DNA of 32,500 bases from an uncultured bacterium (GTDB lineage: Bacteria; Spirochaetota; Spirochaetia; Sphaerochaetales; Sphaerochaetaceae). Positions 1-6,846 of the stretch are shown here, piece after piece (position 1 is the stretch's first letter; the number at the start of each line of letters is the position of its first letter). Location: contig CAJMOS010000018.1 of NCBI GenBank assembly GCA_905215015.1, positions 1 to 32,500 on the forward strand. Direction: 5' to 3'. The notes below the pieces were generated by a model. It worked only from the letters and a program-made list of their open reading frames with translations, was not told the DNA's origin and made no database searches. A program made the translations under genes and the position numbers.

Positions 1-114
1 CAGAGGGTTGGGTATGCTGGTTTCTATCATTGTAAAACCACATGTTCCGTGTGTATTACGTTAAACGACCAGCCCAGAGATAGCGGCAATAGGATTAGGA
101 AGGAGCCAATCCCT

Positions 115-711
115 ATGGACAATGAAGAGAACAAGCCGGATCAGGATCAGGCCATCATCACCCGTATCCAGGCCTTCGCGAAGGAGACCAAAGCCGATTC
201 CGATCCCGATGAGCTCGAGCATCTGAAAAAGCTCATCAAGCGCAACGTCCCGTTCACTCTCCGCGGCTATTTCATGGCATATCTGCTTCGCCAGCTGATG
301 AACGGTGGCAGCCGCTTCGAGCGCAGGGGACAGCGGCCGCAGAGAGGAGACAAACCCCAGAGGATGCCTCGCCCGCAGAAGACCGAGGAGCAGGAAGCGA
401 GCCCCGACGCGACACCGGAGCAGGCATCCGCCGAGGCAAAGCCGGTCCACGAGCAGAAACCGCTTCCCGAGGGCGCCAAGACCCTGTACCTGAACATCGG
501 CAAGATGAAAAGGCTCTATGTCAAGGAACTCTGCCAGATCATCCAGGACCAGATTGGGGTAACCCGGGACGACATCTACGCCGTACGCATCCACGACAAG
601 TACAGCTTCGTCTCGATGAGCCAGGAGAACTGCGACAAGGCAATCGAGAAGATGAACGGCATGGACATCAAGGGACGCACCATCACGGTCACCTACTCGA
701 ACAAGGAGTGA
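115..711 (+). CDS. DbpA-domain RNA-binding protein (stand-alone)
   Basis: The C-terminal third (about residues 122-196 of 198) resembles the DbpA RNA-binding domain, an RRM-like fold that normally follows a DEAD-box helicase core. Here there is no helicase: no Walker or DEAD motif is present. The N-terminal part (about residues 10-65) is a charged helical region containing KRNVPFTLRGYFMAYLL. It is joined by an Arg/Gln/Pro-rich linker with RGQRPQRGDKPQR, typical of flexible RNA-contacting tails. The frame is open from 49, but the ATG at 115 follows AGGAAGGAG at a sensible distance, so I start there. It is followed at once by the metallo-hydrolase gene. Probable role is binding structured RNA (rRNA or mRNA) in the cytoplasm. 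The domain call is good; the target is unknown. Confidence 0.8.
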   Translation: MDNEENKPDQDQAIITRIQAFAKETKADSDPDELEHLKKLIKRNVPFTLRGYFMAYLLRQLMNGGSRFERRGQRPQRGDKPQRMPRPQKTEEQEASPDATPEQASAEAKPVHEQKPLPEGAKTLYLNIGKMKRLYVKELCQIIQDQIGVTRDDIYAVRIHDKYSFVSMSQENCDKAIEKMNGMDIKGRTITVTYSNKE

Positions 712-713
712 GC

Positions 714-1364
714 ATGCAAGTCAGACGGTTGGTGGTTGGTCCCTATCAGACCAACTGCTACCTGCTTGCGGAAGAAGAGGAGGGACGTTGCTGGATCATC
801 GATCCAGGGAACAACGCCCCTTTTCTTATTGACGCGGTAGGCGGCACCCACCTGGAATTGGCGGCCATTCTCCTCACCCACGCCCACTGGGACCATGTCA
901 CGGCCTTGGGGGACGTGCATGAGGCCTTCCCCTCCGCCCCAATCTACGTCGGCGAGAAAGACAAGGAATTCCTCGGCCCGAACGCACTCGGACGCTTCGA
1001 ACAAACCGGAGCCGACCACGCGTTTCTGGATTGCTACCGCGACGAGCTCGCGAAACTCCCCGAGCCGACACATCTGCTTCAGGGCGGAGAACAGCTTTTT
1101 GGCGGAAGCATCCAGGTTGTCGCCACCGGCGGCCACACCCCGGGAGGGATGAGCTACGCTGTGCCAAGCGACCATCTGCTCTTCTGTGGGGACACGCTTT
1201 TCGCCGGATCAGTCGGACGCACCGACCTGTATGGCGGCAACTATGAAGAACTGATGAGGAGCATCCAGAAGCTACGCGGACTTCCGGGAGCCACCATCGT
1301 CCTGCCAGGCCATGGACCGGAGACCACCTTGGCACAGGAAGAGGCGGAGAACCCCTACTTCTGA
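714..1364 (+). CDS. MBL-fold metallohydrolase (glyoxalase II-like)
   Basis: A 216-residue metallo-beta-lactamase-fold hydrolase. The metal site is complete: THAHWDH (His56, His58, Asp60, His61), GGHTPGG (His141), GDTLF (Asp160) and PGHGPET (His200). This is the short YcbL/glyoxalase II-like type, lacking the C-terminal substrate domain of true GloB. A likely reaction is thioester hydrolysis of a small thiol adduct, but the family is broad and the substrate is not readable. The frame is also open from a GTG at 708, but the AAGGAG at 702-707 sits six bases before the ATG at 714, which fixes the start. It lies two bases after the stop of the RNA-binding gene, so the two are probably co-transcribed. 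Confidence 0.85.
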   Translation: MQVRRLVVGPYQTNCYLLAEEEEGRCWIIDPGNNAPFLIDAVGGTHLELAAILLTHAHWDHVTALGDVHEAFPSAPIYVGEKDKEFLGPNALGRFEQTGADHAFLDCYRDELAKLPEPTHLLQGGEQLFGGSIQVVATGGHTPGGMSYAVPSDHLLFCGDTLFAGSVGRTDLYGGNYEELMRSIQKLRGLPGATIVLPGHGPETTLAQEEAENPYF

Positions 1365-1374
1365 CAAAAGCAAA

Positions 1375-1412
1375 GGGCCGCACGCGTTCCGTGCGACCCC
1401 TGCTTGTGTTCT
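1375..1412. terminator. Bidirectional rho-independent terminator
   Basis: A 10-bp stem with one mismatch (1375-1384 with 1390-1399) and a five-base loop lies between two convergent genes. The plus-strand exit is TGCTTGTGTTCTTTTC. The minus-strand exit reads TTTGCTTTTGTCAG. It can therefore end both the MBL-hydrolase transcript and the long cob-thrH-dksA transcript. Confidence 0.75.
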
Positions 1413-1434
1413 TTTCTGATATTGGTACCGGTTC

Positions 1435-1794
1435 TTATCGATGGAATCCTTCCTGGGCATGCTTGCAGTCAAGGCACAGCACGGCAAAGGGAAGAGCCCT
1501 CAAACGTGCTTCAGGAATCGGTTTTCCGCAACGCAGGCACTTGCCATATTTGCCTGTACGGATCCGGTCAAGCGCATTATTGATCGCTTTCAACCTGTCG
1601 GCGTCAAGTTTGTTGACCGCTTCCAGTTTCTTCAGGGTGATTTCGTTCGAAGCATCGTCAATCGAGTCATTTATTTCCGCAGAACTGGCGATGTCCCGGG
1701 TCTCGTTCGCCTGGTCTGCCAAACGAGCAAGGATCTCCTGCTTCATCGCAAGGAGCTCTTGCTCCATTTCTTTGGTGAAATTTGCATCAGCCAT
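1435..1794 (-). CDS. DksA/TraR family C4 zinc-finger regulator
   Basis: A 119-residue protein with the DksA/TraR layout: an N-terminal acidic coiled coil (EMEQELLAMKQEILARLADQ) followed by a C4 zinc finger, CLRCGKPIPEARLRALP then CLDC. In the family these proteins enter the RNA polymerase secondary channel and adjust initiation, often with ppGpp, at rRNA and amino-acid promoters. It is shorter than E. coli DksA (151 residues), closer to the small DksA/TraR proteins. A strong GAGGAGG lies eight to nine bases before the start. It is the last gene of the operon that begins at cobT, 52 bases behind a small membrane protein gene, and just before the bidirectional terminator. Confidence 0.85.
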   Translation of the reverse strand: MADANFTKEMEQELLAMKQEILARLADQANETRDIASSAEINDSIDDASNEITLKKLEAVNKLDADRLKAINNALDRIRTGKYGKCLRCGKPIPEARLRALPFAVLCLDCKHAQEGFHR

Positions 1795-1846
1795 TGCGCT
1801 TTCCTCCTCGGAATTGCCATTACAATGGATGAAAAGGAATCACACG

Positions 1847-2086
1847 TCAAGTGTTTTCTTGCAAATTCCTCGGTTTTTCATGAGATTGTGCCACATCAAC
1901 ATCTTGCTTTAACAGGCGAAGTGTATGTAGCAACATCGCAACAACAACCCCGACGGCAACCAAAACCACGCACAGAAACAAGGGTTTAGGATGCCACACT
2001 AAAAGAAGTAATGCGAATCCGACACACAACGCGACGACCAGGATGGCCGTCCAAACCAGAAGAGAGGTATATTGCTTCTTCGTCAT
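1847..2086 (-). CDS. Small two-helix membrane protein
   Basis: A 79-residue protein with two hydrophobic helices (about residues 9-30 and 36-56) separated by the short loop WHPKP. It ends in a charged tail, TLRLLKQDVDVAQSHEKPR. I do not recognise a family. Its start codon overlaps the stop of thrH by four bases (ATGA), so translation is coupled. The helices would form a tight hairpin in the inner membrane with both ends probably in the cytoplasm. The coupling and base use argue that it is a real gene; its job is unknown. Confidence 0.65.
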   Translation of the reverse strand: MTKKQYTSLLVWTAILVVALCVGFALLLLVWHPKPLFLCVVLVAVGVVVAMLLHTLRLLKQDVDVAQSHEKPRNLQENT

Positions 2087-2688
2087 TTTGCCATGAAGGA
2101 ATGGATGATCGAGGCGAACTCGTCATAGGTCTGGGCGATCTGCAGTCCAGGCTCCTCCTCAAGGATCTTCTTGGGAGCGCGAAACAGGCAACCGCCATCA
2201 GACTCATGGATCATCGTCAGGTCATTGTAGGAGTCACCGGCGGCGAACGTGCGGTAGTTCAGGCGCTTGAAGGCCTGGATTTCCTTGCGCTTTCCGTCCT
2301 GCAGGCGCATGACGTAGTCGCTGATCATGCCGTCCTCGTCCACACGCAGGCTGTTGCACATGATCATCGGCCAATCCAGCTTCCGCATCAAAGGACCCGC
2401 AAACTCGCTGAACGTGTCGCTGAGAATCACCACCTGGGTGCGGCGACGCAGCTCGTCAAGGAACTCCTTCGCCCCATCGAGCGGGGCCATCGTCCCGATC
2501 ACTTCCTGGATATCCTTCAATCCAAGATGGTGCTTGCGCAGAATATCCATGCGGTAGCGCATCAACTTGTCGTAGTCTGGTTCGTCGCGGGTGGTGATCT
2601 TCAGCTGCTCGATACCGGTCTTCTCGCTGAAGCTGATCCAGATTTCCGGAACCAACGTCCCTTCCAAATCAAGGCAAATGATATCCAT
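2083..2688 (-). CDS. thrH: ThrH-type HAD phosphatase / phosphotransferase
   Basis: A 201-residue HAD-superfamily enzyme matching ThrH along its length: DLEGTLVPEIW at the start (nucleophile Asp7, and Glu9 where many HADs have Asp), SEKTGIEQLKITTRDEPDYD, VVILSDTFSEF and AAGDSYNDLTM for the late acidic motif. ThrH is known as a phosphoserine phosphatase that can also pass phosphate from phosphoserine to homoserine. The frame is open upstream, but AGGAGG seven bases before the ATG at 2688 sets the start. It is 41 bases behind cobS and overlaps the next gene by four bases. Its place directly after cobS suggests it may also dephosphorylate an intermediate of cobamide assembly; that is inference. 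Confidence 0.85.
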   Translation of the reverse strand: MDIICLDLEGTLVPEIWISFSEKTGIEQLKITTRDEPDYDKLMRYRMDILRKHHLGLKDIQEVIGTMAPLDGAKEFLDELRRRTQVVILSDTFSEFAGPLMRKLDWPMIMCNSLRVDEDGMISDYVMRLQDGKRKEIQAFKRLNYRTFAAGDSYNDLTMIHESDGGCLFRAPKKILEEEPGLQIAQTYDEFASIIHSFMAK

Positions 2689-2729
2689 GGAACATCCTCC
2701 TGTCCGTACAGGTAGAGAGGGTACGCTCT

Positions 2730-3458
2730 TCACGGAGCAAATGCAAGCGCGCAAAGCAGGGAGCAGGTGGAGGAAAGCACCTCAATCGAGCCCAAAACGT
2801 CTCCGGTCACCCCCCTGATATGGCGCCAGGAGTCCAGGCACAACAGCAGGGAGAAGCCCAAAGTGACGAGAAAGGTCCACACCAGGAACACATAGGAACG
2901 GAAGATGTACAGGAAAAGCGCGTCCAAGGCGAACACGAAGAGAAGGTGGCGGACCTTTGCCTCCCATACCAGACGGCCGGCGGTCCCCTCCTTCCGGGCA
3001 TAGGGAAGGACTACGCAGGCAAGCACCTGCATCGTTCTGGAAACCATCGGGACAGCGGTCAGGATGGGAAACCGGAACTCCCCCTTCAGCACCTCAGTCA
3101 ATGTGGAGAACTGGACGAGAAGGACCACAGCCAATGCGAGCACCCCGAAGGAACCCACGTGGCTGTCCTTCATGATCTCGAGCCTGCGCTCGGGCGTCCA
3201 CCCGCCACCGAAGCCGTCGGCAGTGTCCATCAGCCCGTCATAATGGAACCCTCGGGTCGCCCAAGCGGCAAAAGCCAGCACAAGGCTGGCACAGACTGCG
3301 GGAGGCAGGGGAAGCAACGCGATCAGGGAATAGGAAAGCCCGTAGCAAAGGCCCACCACGGGAAACCAGTACAGGCTTCGTCCCTCGCTACCCGTCCCTC
3401 CTGGAACGGGAAAACGGGAAAGAGTCCGGATGGCGGCAGCCAGTCCGAGACCGCTCAA
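2730..3458 (-). CDS. cobS: Adenosylcobinamide-GDP ribazoletransferase
   Basis: CobS joins adenosylcobinamide-GDP to alpha-ribazole (or its 5'-phosphate), the last large step of nucleotide-loop assembly, in the inner membrane. The 242-residue length is normal. It shows the acidic metal/substrate motif DGLMDTADG (residues 74-82), KDSHVGSFG (97-105) and GVTGDVLG near the C-terminus, with several membrane helices between. The start is a TTG overlapping the cobU stop (TTGA), with AAGGG upstream in the cobU coding sequence. It is followed by thrH. Confidence 0.93.
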   Translation of the reverse strand: MSGLGLAAAIRTLSRFPVPGGTGSEGRSLYWFPVVGLCYGLSYSLIALLPLPPAVCASLVLAFAAWATRGFHYDGLMDTADGFGGGWTPERRLEIMKDSHVGSFGVLALAVVLLVQFSTLTEVLKGEFRFPILTAVPMVSRTMQVLACVVLPYARKEGTAGRLVWEAKVRHLLFVFALDALFLYIFRSYVFLVWTFLVTLGFSLLLCLDSWRHIRGVTGDVLGSIEVLSSTCSLLCALAFAP

Positions 3459-4060
3459 AGCAATTGACCCTTGATGGCGAGCGGGATGCCGGCAATCATC
3501 ACGATGACGTTATCCGCGAGACTCGCGATTTTCTGATGGAGACGTCCCGCCTCCTCGACAAACTTGCGGGACTCAGGGTCGGCGGGGACTACCCCCAGAC
3601 CGGTCTCGTTGGTCACGATGATCATGTCGCACTTGGAGGAAATCAGGGCATCAAGCAGCTCGTCGACCTTTCCCTCAAGCTTCTTGTGGTAGAGCAGGTT
3701 GCCCATCCACACCGTCAGGCAGTCGATGACACAGACCGAGCAGGTATCGGGAAGGCTCTTGATTGCTTTCGCCAGCTCGATCGGCTCCTCGATGGTGATG
3801 AATCGTCCGGCTCTGGAGGCCTGATGGCGGAGAATGCGCTTGCTCATCTCGTCGTCCATTGCCTCGGCTGTGGCGATGAAGTACCGGTTGCTGTCCCCCG
3901 CGGCCTCAAGGGCATAGTCCTCGGCATACGTGCTCTTTCCGCTGCGTTCCCCTCCGATCACCATGGTGATTTTTCCCTTGCAGCTGCTCTCCGCACCACC
4001 GCTGTGGTATGCGGCGGGATTTCCACCGATATGCAGGTGTCGTACATCAATCGTAGCCAT
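3455..4060 (-). CDS. cobU: Adenosylcobinamide kinase / guanylyltransferase
   Basis: CobU phosphorylates adenosylcobinamide and transfers GMP to it, giving the substrate of CobS. The P-loop GGERSGKS is at residues 36-43, followed by the family blocks DCLTVWMGNLL and TNETGLGVVP. The core is complete. The protein (201 residues) carries about 30 extra residues before the P-loop, containing HIGGNPAAYHSGG. This extension belongs to the real start, since GAGGAG sits about eight bases before the ATG at 4060 and no other site is near the P-loop. It follows cbiR by four bases and overlaps cobS by four. Confidence 0.93.
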   Translation of the reverse strand: MATIDVRHLHIGGNPAAYHSGGAESSCKGKITMVIGGERSGKSTYAEDYALEAAGDSNRYFIATAEAMDDEMSKRILRHQASRAGRFITIEEPIELAKAIKSLPDTCSVCVIDCLTVWMGNLLYHKKLEGKVDELLDALISSKCDMIIVTNETGLGVVPADPESRKFVEEAGRLHQKIASLADNVIVMIAGIPLAIKGQLL

Positions 4061-4064
4061 ATCA

Positions 4065-4865
4065 TCAACTCCTCAAATCCAGTATATATCGATACGCTTT
4101 TTCCAACAATGCGGTACTCGTCTCGAACTCAGAAAGCCCGAAAACCTCCATCGTCAGCACCCGTTCTTTTCCGTCTTCCGCATCCTGTGCCCGCAACGCC
4201 TCCAGGAAGGCGCGCAATTTCTCCTTCGGCGTGGCAACCACACTCTGGTGGTCATGGCCGCCAGATACCCCGTGCAGGTGGCAGACCCTGGCTCGGGGAA
4301 GCAGTTTCCGGCACGCCTTTACGGCATCATACCCCATCAGCCAGACATGGCCGATATCCAGCGTCACGCTGGTATCATAGCGCTCGACCAAGGGGAGAAC
4401 CAGATCGAACGGATAGCTCAGCGTCTCGCAGGAGAGCATCGACGGCTCCACATCCCCGCTTTCCAGCAATTCCTGCAAGCTCCGGTCCAGCTGGCCAAGC
4501 CAACGCGGGACATCCACCGAGGGAACCTTCCCGTAACCTTCGGGAGTCAGGTGCAGCACATAGGAGAACACCGGAAGCTGCCGGGTCAGATGGATGATGC
4601 GGCGACAGGTATCCACCGAGTGGCGGCGGACACCCTCGTCGAAGCTTCCCGGAAAGATATCCAGAGGAAAATGGACCGTGTAGGTAAGATGGTGTTTCTC
4701 CGCCAGCTCCCCAAGCCTCCGTACCACCTTCCGGTCGGGAAGGTTGCTCGCCTCCTTGCTCTCGAAAAGGACCAGCTCGACATCATCCACCTTGCCGGCG
4801 AGGAACTCGACGTTGGGAAGGATGTCGGCAGGCAGGATATAACTTGTCGTTCCCAGCCTGATCAT
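4065..4865 (-). CDS. cbiR: CbiR-like cobamide remodelling enzyme (TIM barrel)
   Basis: A 266-residue TIM-barrel protein of the sugar-phosphate isomerase / AP-endonuclease-2 superfamily. Likely metal ligands are readable: VHFPLD (His65), CETLS (Glu147), TLDIGH (Asp170, His173), CHLHGVSGGHDHQ (His196, His198, His204, His206) and TMEVFG (Glu240). CbiR, described from Akkermansia, belongs to this superfamily. It hydrolyses the nucleotide loop of cobamides so that the corrinoid can be rebuilt with another lower ligand. Placement between cobT and cobU, with a four-base overlap with cobT, strongly favours that role over a DNA-repair or sugar isomerase role. The assignment rests on context plus superfamily; exact orthology needs a search. 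Confidence 0.78.
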   Translation of the reverse strand: MIRLGTTSYILPADILPNVEFLAGKVDDVELVLFESKEASNLPDRKVVRRLGELAEKHHLTYTVHFPLDIFPGSFDEGVRRHSVDTCRRIIHLTRQLPVFSYVLHLTPEGYGKVPSVDVPRWLGQLDRSLQELLESGDVEPSMLSCETLSYPFDLVLPLVERYDTSVTLDIGHVWLMGYDAVKACRKLLPRARVCHLHGVSGGHDHQSVVATPKEKLRAFLEALRAQDAEDGKERVLTMEVFGLSEFETSTALLEKAYRYILDLRS

Positions 4866-5860
4866 ACGATGCCCAAATCCTGAAGCGTCGTGGTGCTGTC
4901 ATCCACGCCAAGGTCGGAAAAACTTCCCAGATCCCAGAGGTCCGATGCCAACCGGACCATCGGCCAGGCGCAAAGCGCCCCGGTTCCCTCCCCAAGGCAC
5001 ATGCCCATCTCCATCACCGGCTCCAGTCCCAAAGCCTCCAAGGCCTGGTCGCACCCCAAAGCGGACGAGCGGTGGCCGGCGATCCACAGGCTCGTGTCAC
5101 AGCCGAGCCCCTTGGCGCAAAGCGCCGCTGCGAGCGTGATCACACCGTCAAGGACCAGCGGAACATGGCGTTCGCCAGCCTCGAGCATCGCTCCCACCAT
5201 GCCGGCAATCTCAAAGCCGCCGAAGGCGCACAACACCCCTTCGGGATCCTCCACCGGATCCCTTCGCAACGAAGCCGCCACCACCTCGCGCTTGTGCGCA
5301 AGGTCGCGCTCACTCGCCCCGGAGCCTCCGGAGACCACGCTTTCAGGAGGCAGGTGGAGCAATCTCGCCAGCATCGTCGCCGCGCTGGTGGAATTCCCCA
5401 CTCCCATCTCCCCGGCCAGCAGACAGTCGGCATCCAGATCACGCACCACGCTCCTGCCCCTGGCAATGGCAAGACCGCACTGCCTGGATGTCATCGCCCC
5501 CTCGTGAAGAAAATCCCTGGTTCCTCGGGCAATGGAAAGGTTTCGTATGCCCGGCGGGGTCCGGGAAACATCCATGCCCATGTCGACTACCGACAACCTT
5601 ACCCCCAGCTTTTGGCAGAACAGCCCGCAGGCTCCCTGTCCATGGCTGAAGGCCGTCGCCATCTGGACGGTAATCGCCTTGGTGCTGTGGCTCACACCCT
5701 CTTGGGTGATTCCATGGTCCCCGGCGAAGACCACAAGATGGGGTCGCGCCAGATGTCTATGGCCCCCGCGGGCCAGTTGAAGGCAAAGTCTCTCCAGTTT
5801 CCCAAGGCTGTGGGGAATGATCGCTTTTTGGAAAAGCTGCTGTTCGAGCGTGTCCTGCAT
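4862..5860 (-). CDS. cobT: Nicotinate-nucleotide-dimethylbenzimidazole phosphoribosyltransferase
   Basis: CobT makes alpha-ribazole 5'-phosphate from nicotinate mononucleotide and a lower-ligand base. The 332 residues cover the family length: FAGDHGITQEGVS near the N-terminus, AGEMGVGNSTSAA, the SGGSGAS loop, and the catalytic glutamate in GEGTGA (Glu291). It is the first gene of the minus-strand cob operon. There is no clear ribosome site; instead TACGAT lies seven bases before the ATG, with TTGCCT 18 bases further up. It is divergent from the ydcZ-type gene with only 59 bases between, too little for a cobalamin riboswitch. Confidence 0.95.
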   Translation of the reverse strand: MQDTLEQQLFQKAIIPHSLGKLERLCLQLARGGHRHLARPHLVVFAGDHGITQEGVSHSTKAITVQMATAFSHGQGACGLFCQKLGVRLSVVDMGMDVSRTPPGIRNLSIARGTRDFLHEGAMTSRQCGLAIARGRSVVRDLDADCLLAGEMGVGNSTSAATMLARLLHLPPESVVSGGSGASERDLAHKREVVAASLRRDPVEDPEGVLCAFGGFEIAGMVGAMLEAGERHVPLVLDGVITLAAALCAKGLGCDTSLWIAGHRSSALGCDQALEALGLEPVMEMGMCLGEGTGALCAWPMVRLASDLWDLGSFSDLGVDDSTTTLQDLGIV

Positions 5861-5884
5861 AGTCCGAATCGTATCTTGTCCGCC

Positions 5885-5913
5885 TTGTCAAAGGCAAGGT
5901 CGAGCTCTAGGAT
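5885..5913 (+). promoter_or_regulatory. Promoter of the YdcZ-type gene, leaderless
   Basis: TTGTCA (5885-5890), a 17-base spacer and TAGGAT (5908-5913). The hexamer ends six bases before the ATG at 5920, so transcription should begin at or next to the start codon. Confidence 0.55.
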
Positions 5914-5919
5914 AGGGGC

Positions 5920-6846
5920 ATGGCTTTCGCATTCCTCATCGATATCCTTTCCGGAGCGGCGATTTCCCTGATGATCACCTGCAACGCCGCCTTGGCAAAC
6001 CGGACAAGCCTTGGAGTCTCCTCGATTGTCAACCAGTCGACCGGATTCCTCATCTTATGGATCGTCATGGCTCTCACCAAGCACAACAAGACGCTCAACC
6101 CACCGCGTCTCCATGCTCCTTGGTACTATTGGTTCTCCGGCATCTTCGGGGTAGCCCTGATCGTCATCAACATCTATTCCGTCAGCAGGCTGGGCACTTC
6201 CTTCGCCATGGCGGCCACCGTCTTCGGCCAGAGCCTGTGCGGCTGCATGTTTGACCTGACAGGCTTCCTCGGCCTGCCTAGGCGGCACTACGGAGCGGCC
6301 AAATGGCTGACGTTGCTCCTGGCAGCCGCCGGCATCCTGGTCATGGGGAGCGGCAACGGGACATTCCATCCGCTGGCGCTGCTGGCGGCGATTTCAGCCG
6401 GAGCGATCACCATGACCCAGATGGTGCTCAACAGCGCCTTCGCGGCACGCAAAGGCACCCTGTTCAGCGCCCGCCACAACGCCCTTGGAGGACTTTTTTG
6501 TGCCATTGCGCTGTTTGGAGCCTTGTTCCGTCAGGAGACTGTCGAAGGTTTCACCAAGCTTGGTTCGGTATCCCCCATCCTGGCGGTCGCCGGCGGTATC
6601 CTTGGCATCTTGATTGTCACCGGCACCAATCTGACCATGTTCCGCATCAGCGCGGTGCTCTCCTCGCTTTTGATTTCCTCGAGCCAGATTCTCGCCTCGA
6701 TTCCCATCGACCTGGTGCTGGGCAACACGGTCAACCCGCGCCTGGTCGTCGGAGCCTTGATCGTCGTTGCCAGCCTGGCCTTCGATGTCCGTTTCAACGG
6801 GAAATCCGATACAACCGCCCCAAACGCGAGACAAGCCCGTCCCTGA
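5920..6846 (+). CDS. YdcZ-type (DUF606) DMT transporter
   Basis: A 308-residue polytopic membrane protein with about ten helices in two repeats, as in the fused DUF606/YdcZ branch of the drug/metabolite transporter superfamily. Each half carries a similar pattern: MITCNAALANR in the first, and TMTQMVLNSAFAARKG with SARHNALGG in the second. The substrate is unknown; the family is assumed to export or import small metabolites across the inner membrane. The divergent position opposite cobT might suggest corrinoid or base transport, but that is weak. Its 3' end overlaps the convergent glycosylase gene by 53 bases. Confidence 0.75.
   Translation: MAFAFLIDILSGAAISLMITCNAALANRTSLGVSSIVNQSTGFLILWIVMALTKHNKTLNPPRLHAPWYYWFSGIFGVALIVINIYSVSRLGTSFAMAATVFGQSLCGCMFDLTGFLGLPRRHYGAAKWLTLLLAAAGILVMGSGNGTFHPLALLAAISAGAITMTQMVLNSAFAARKGTLFSARHNALGGLFCAIALFGALFRQETVEGFTKLGSVSPILAVAGGILGILIVTGTNLTMFRISAVLSSLLISSSQILASIPIDLVLGNTVNPRLVVGALIVVASLAFDVRFNGKSDTTAPNARQARP

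Noticed and set aside
1795..1850. Separate promoter for dksA (TTGACG with TGTAAT)
   Set aside because: The two hexamers are 20 bases apart, outside the normal range; left as a possibility only.
3464..4597. Long plus-strand frame opposite cobU and cbiR
   Set aside because: Shadow of GC-rich genes; product is Arg/Pro/His-rich without any domain, while the minus strand encodes clear enzymes.
5861..5919. Cobalamin riboswitch before cobT
   Set aside because: Only 59 bases separate the divergent genes, far too short, and no B12-box-like sequence was seen.
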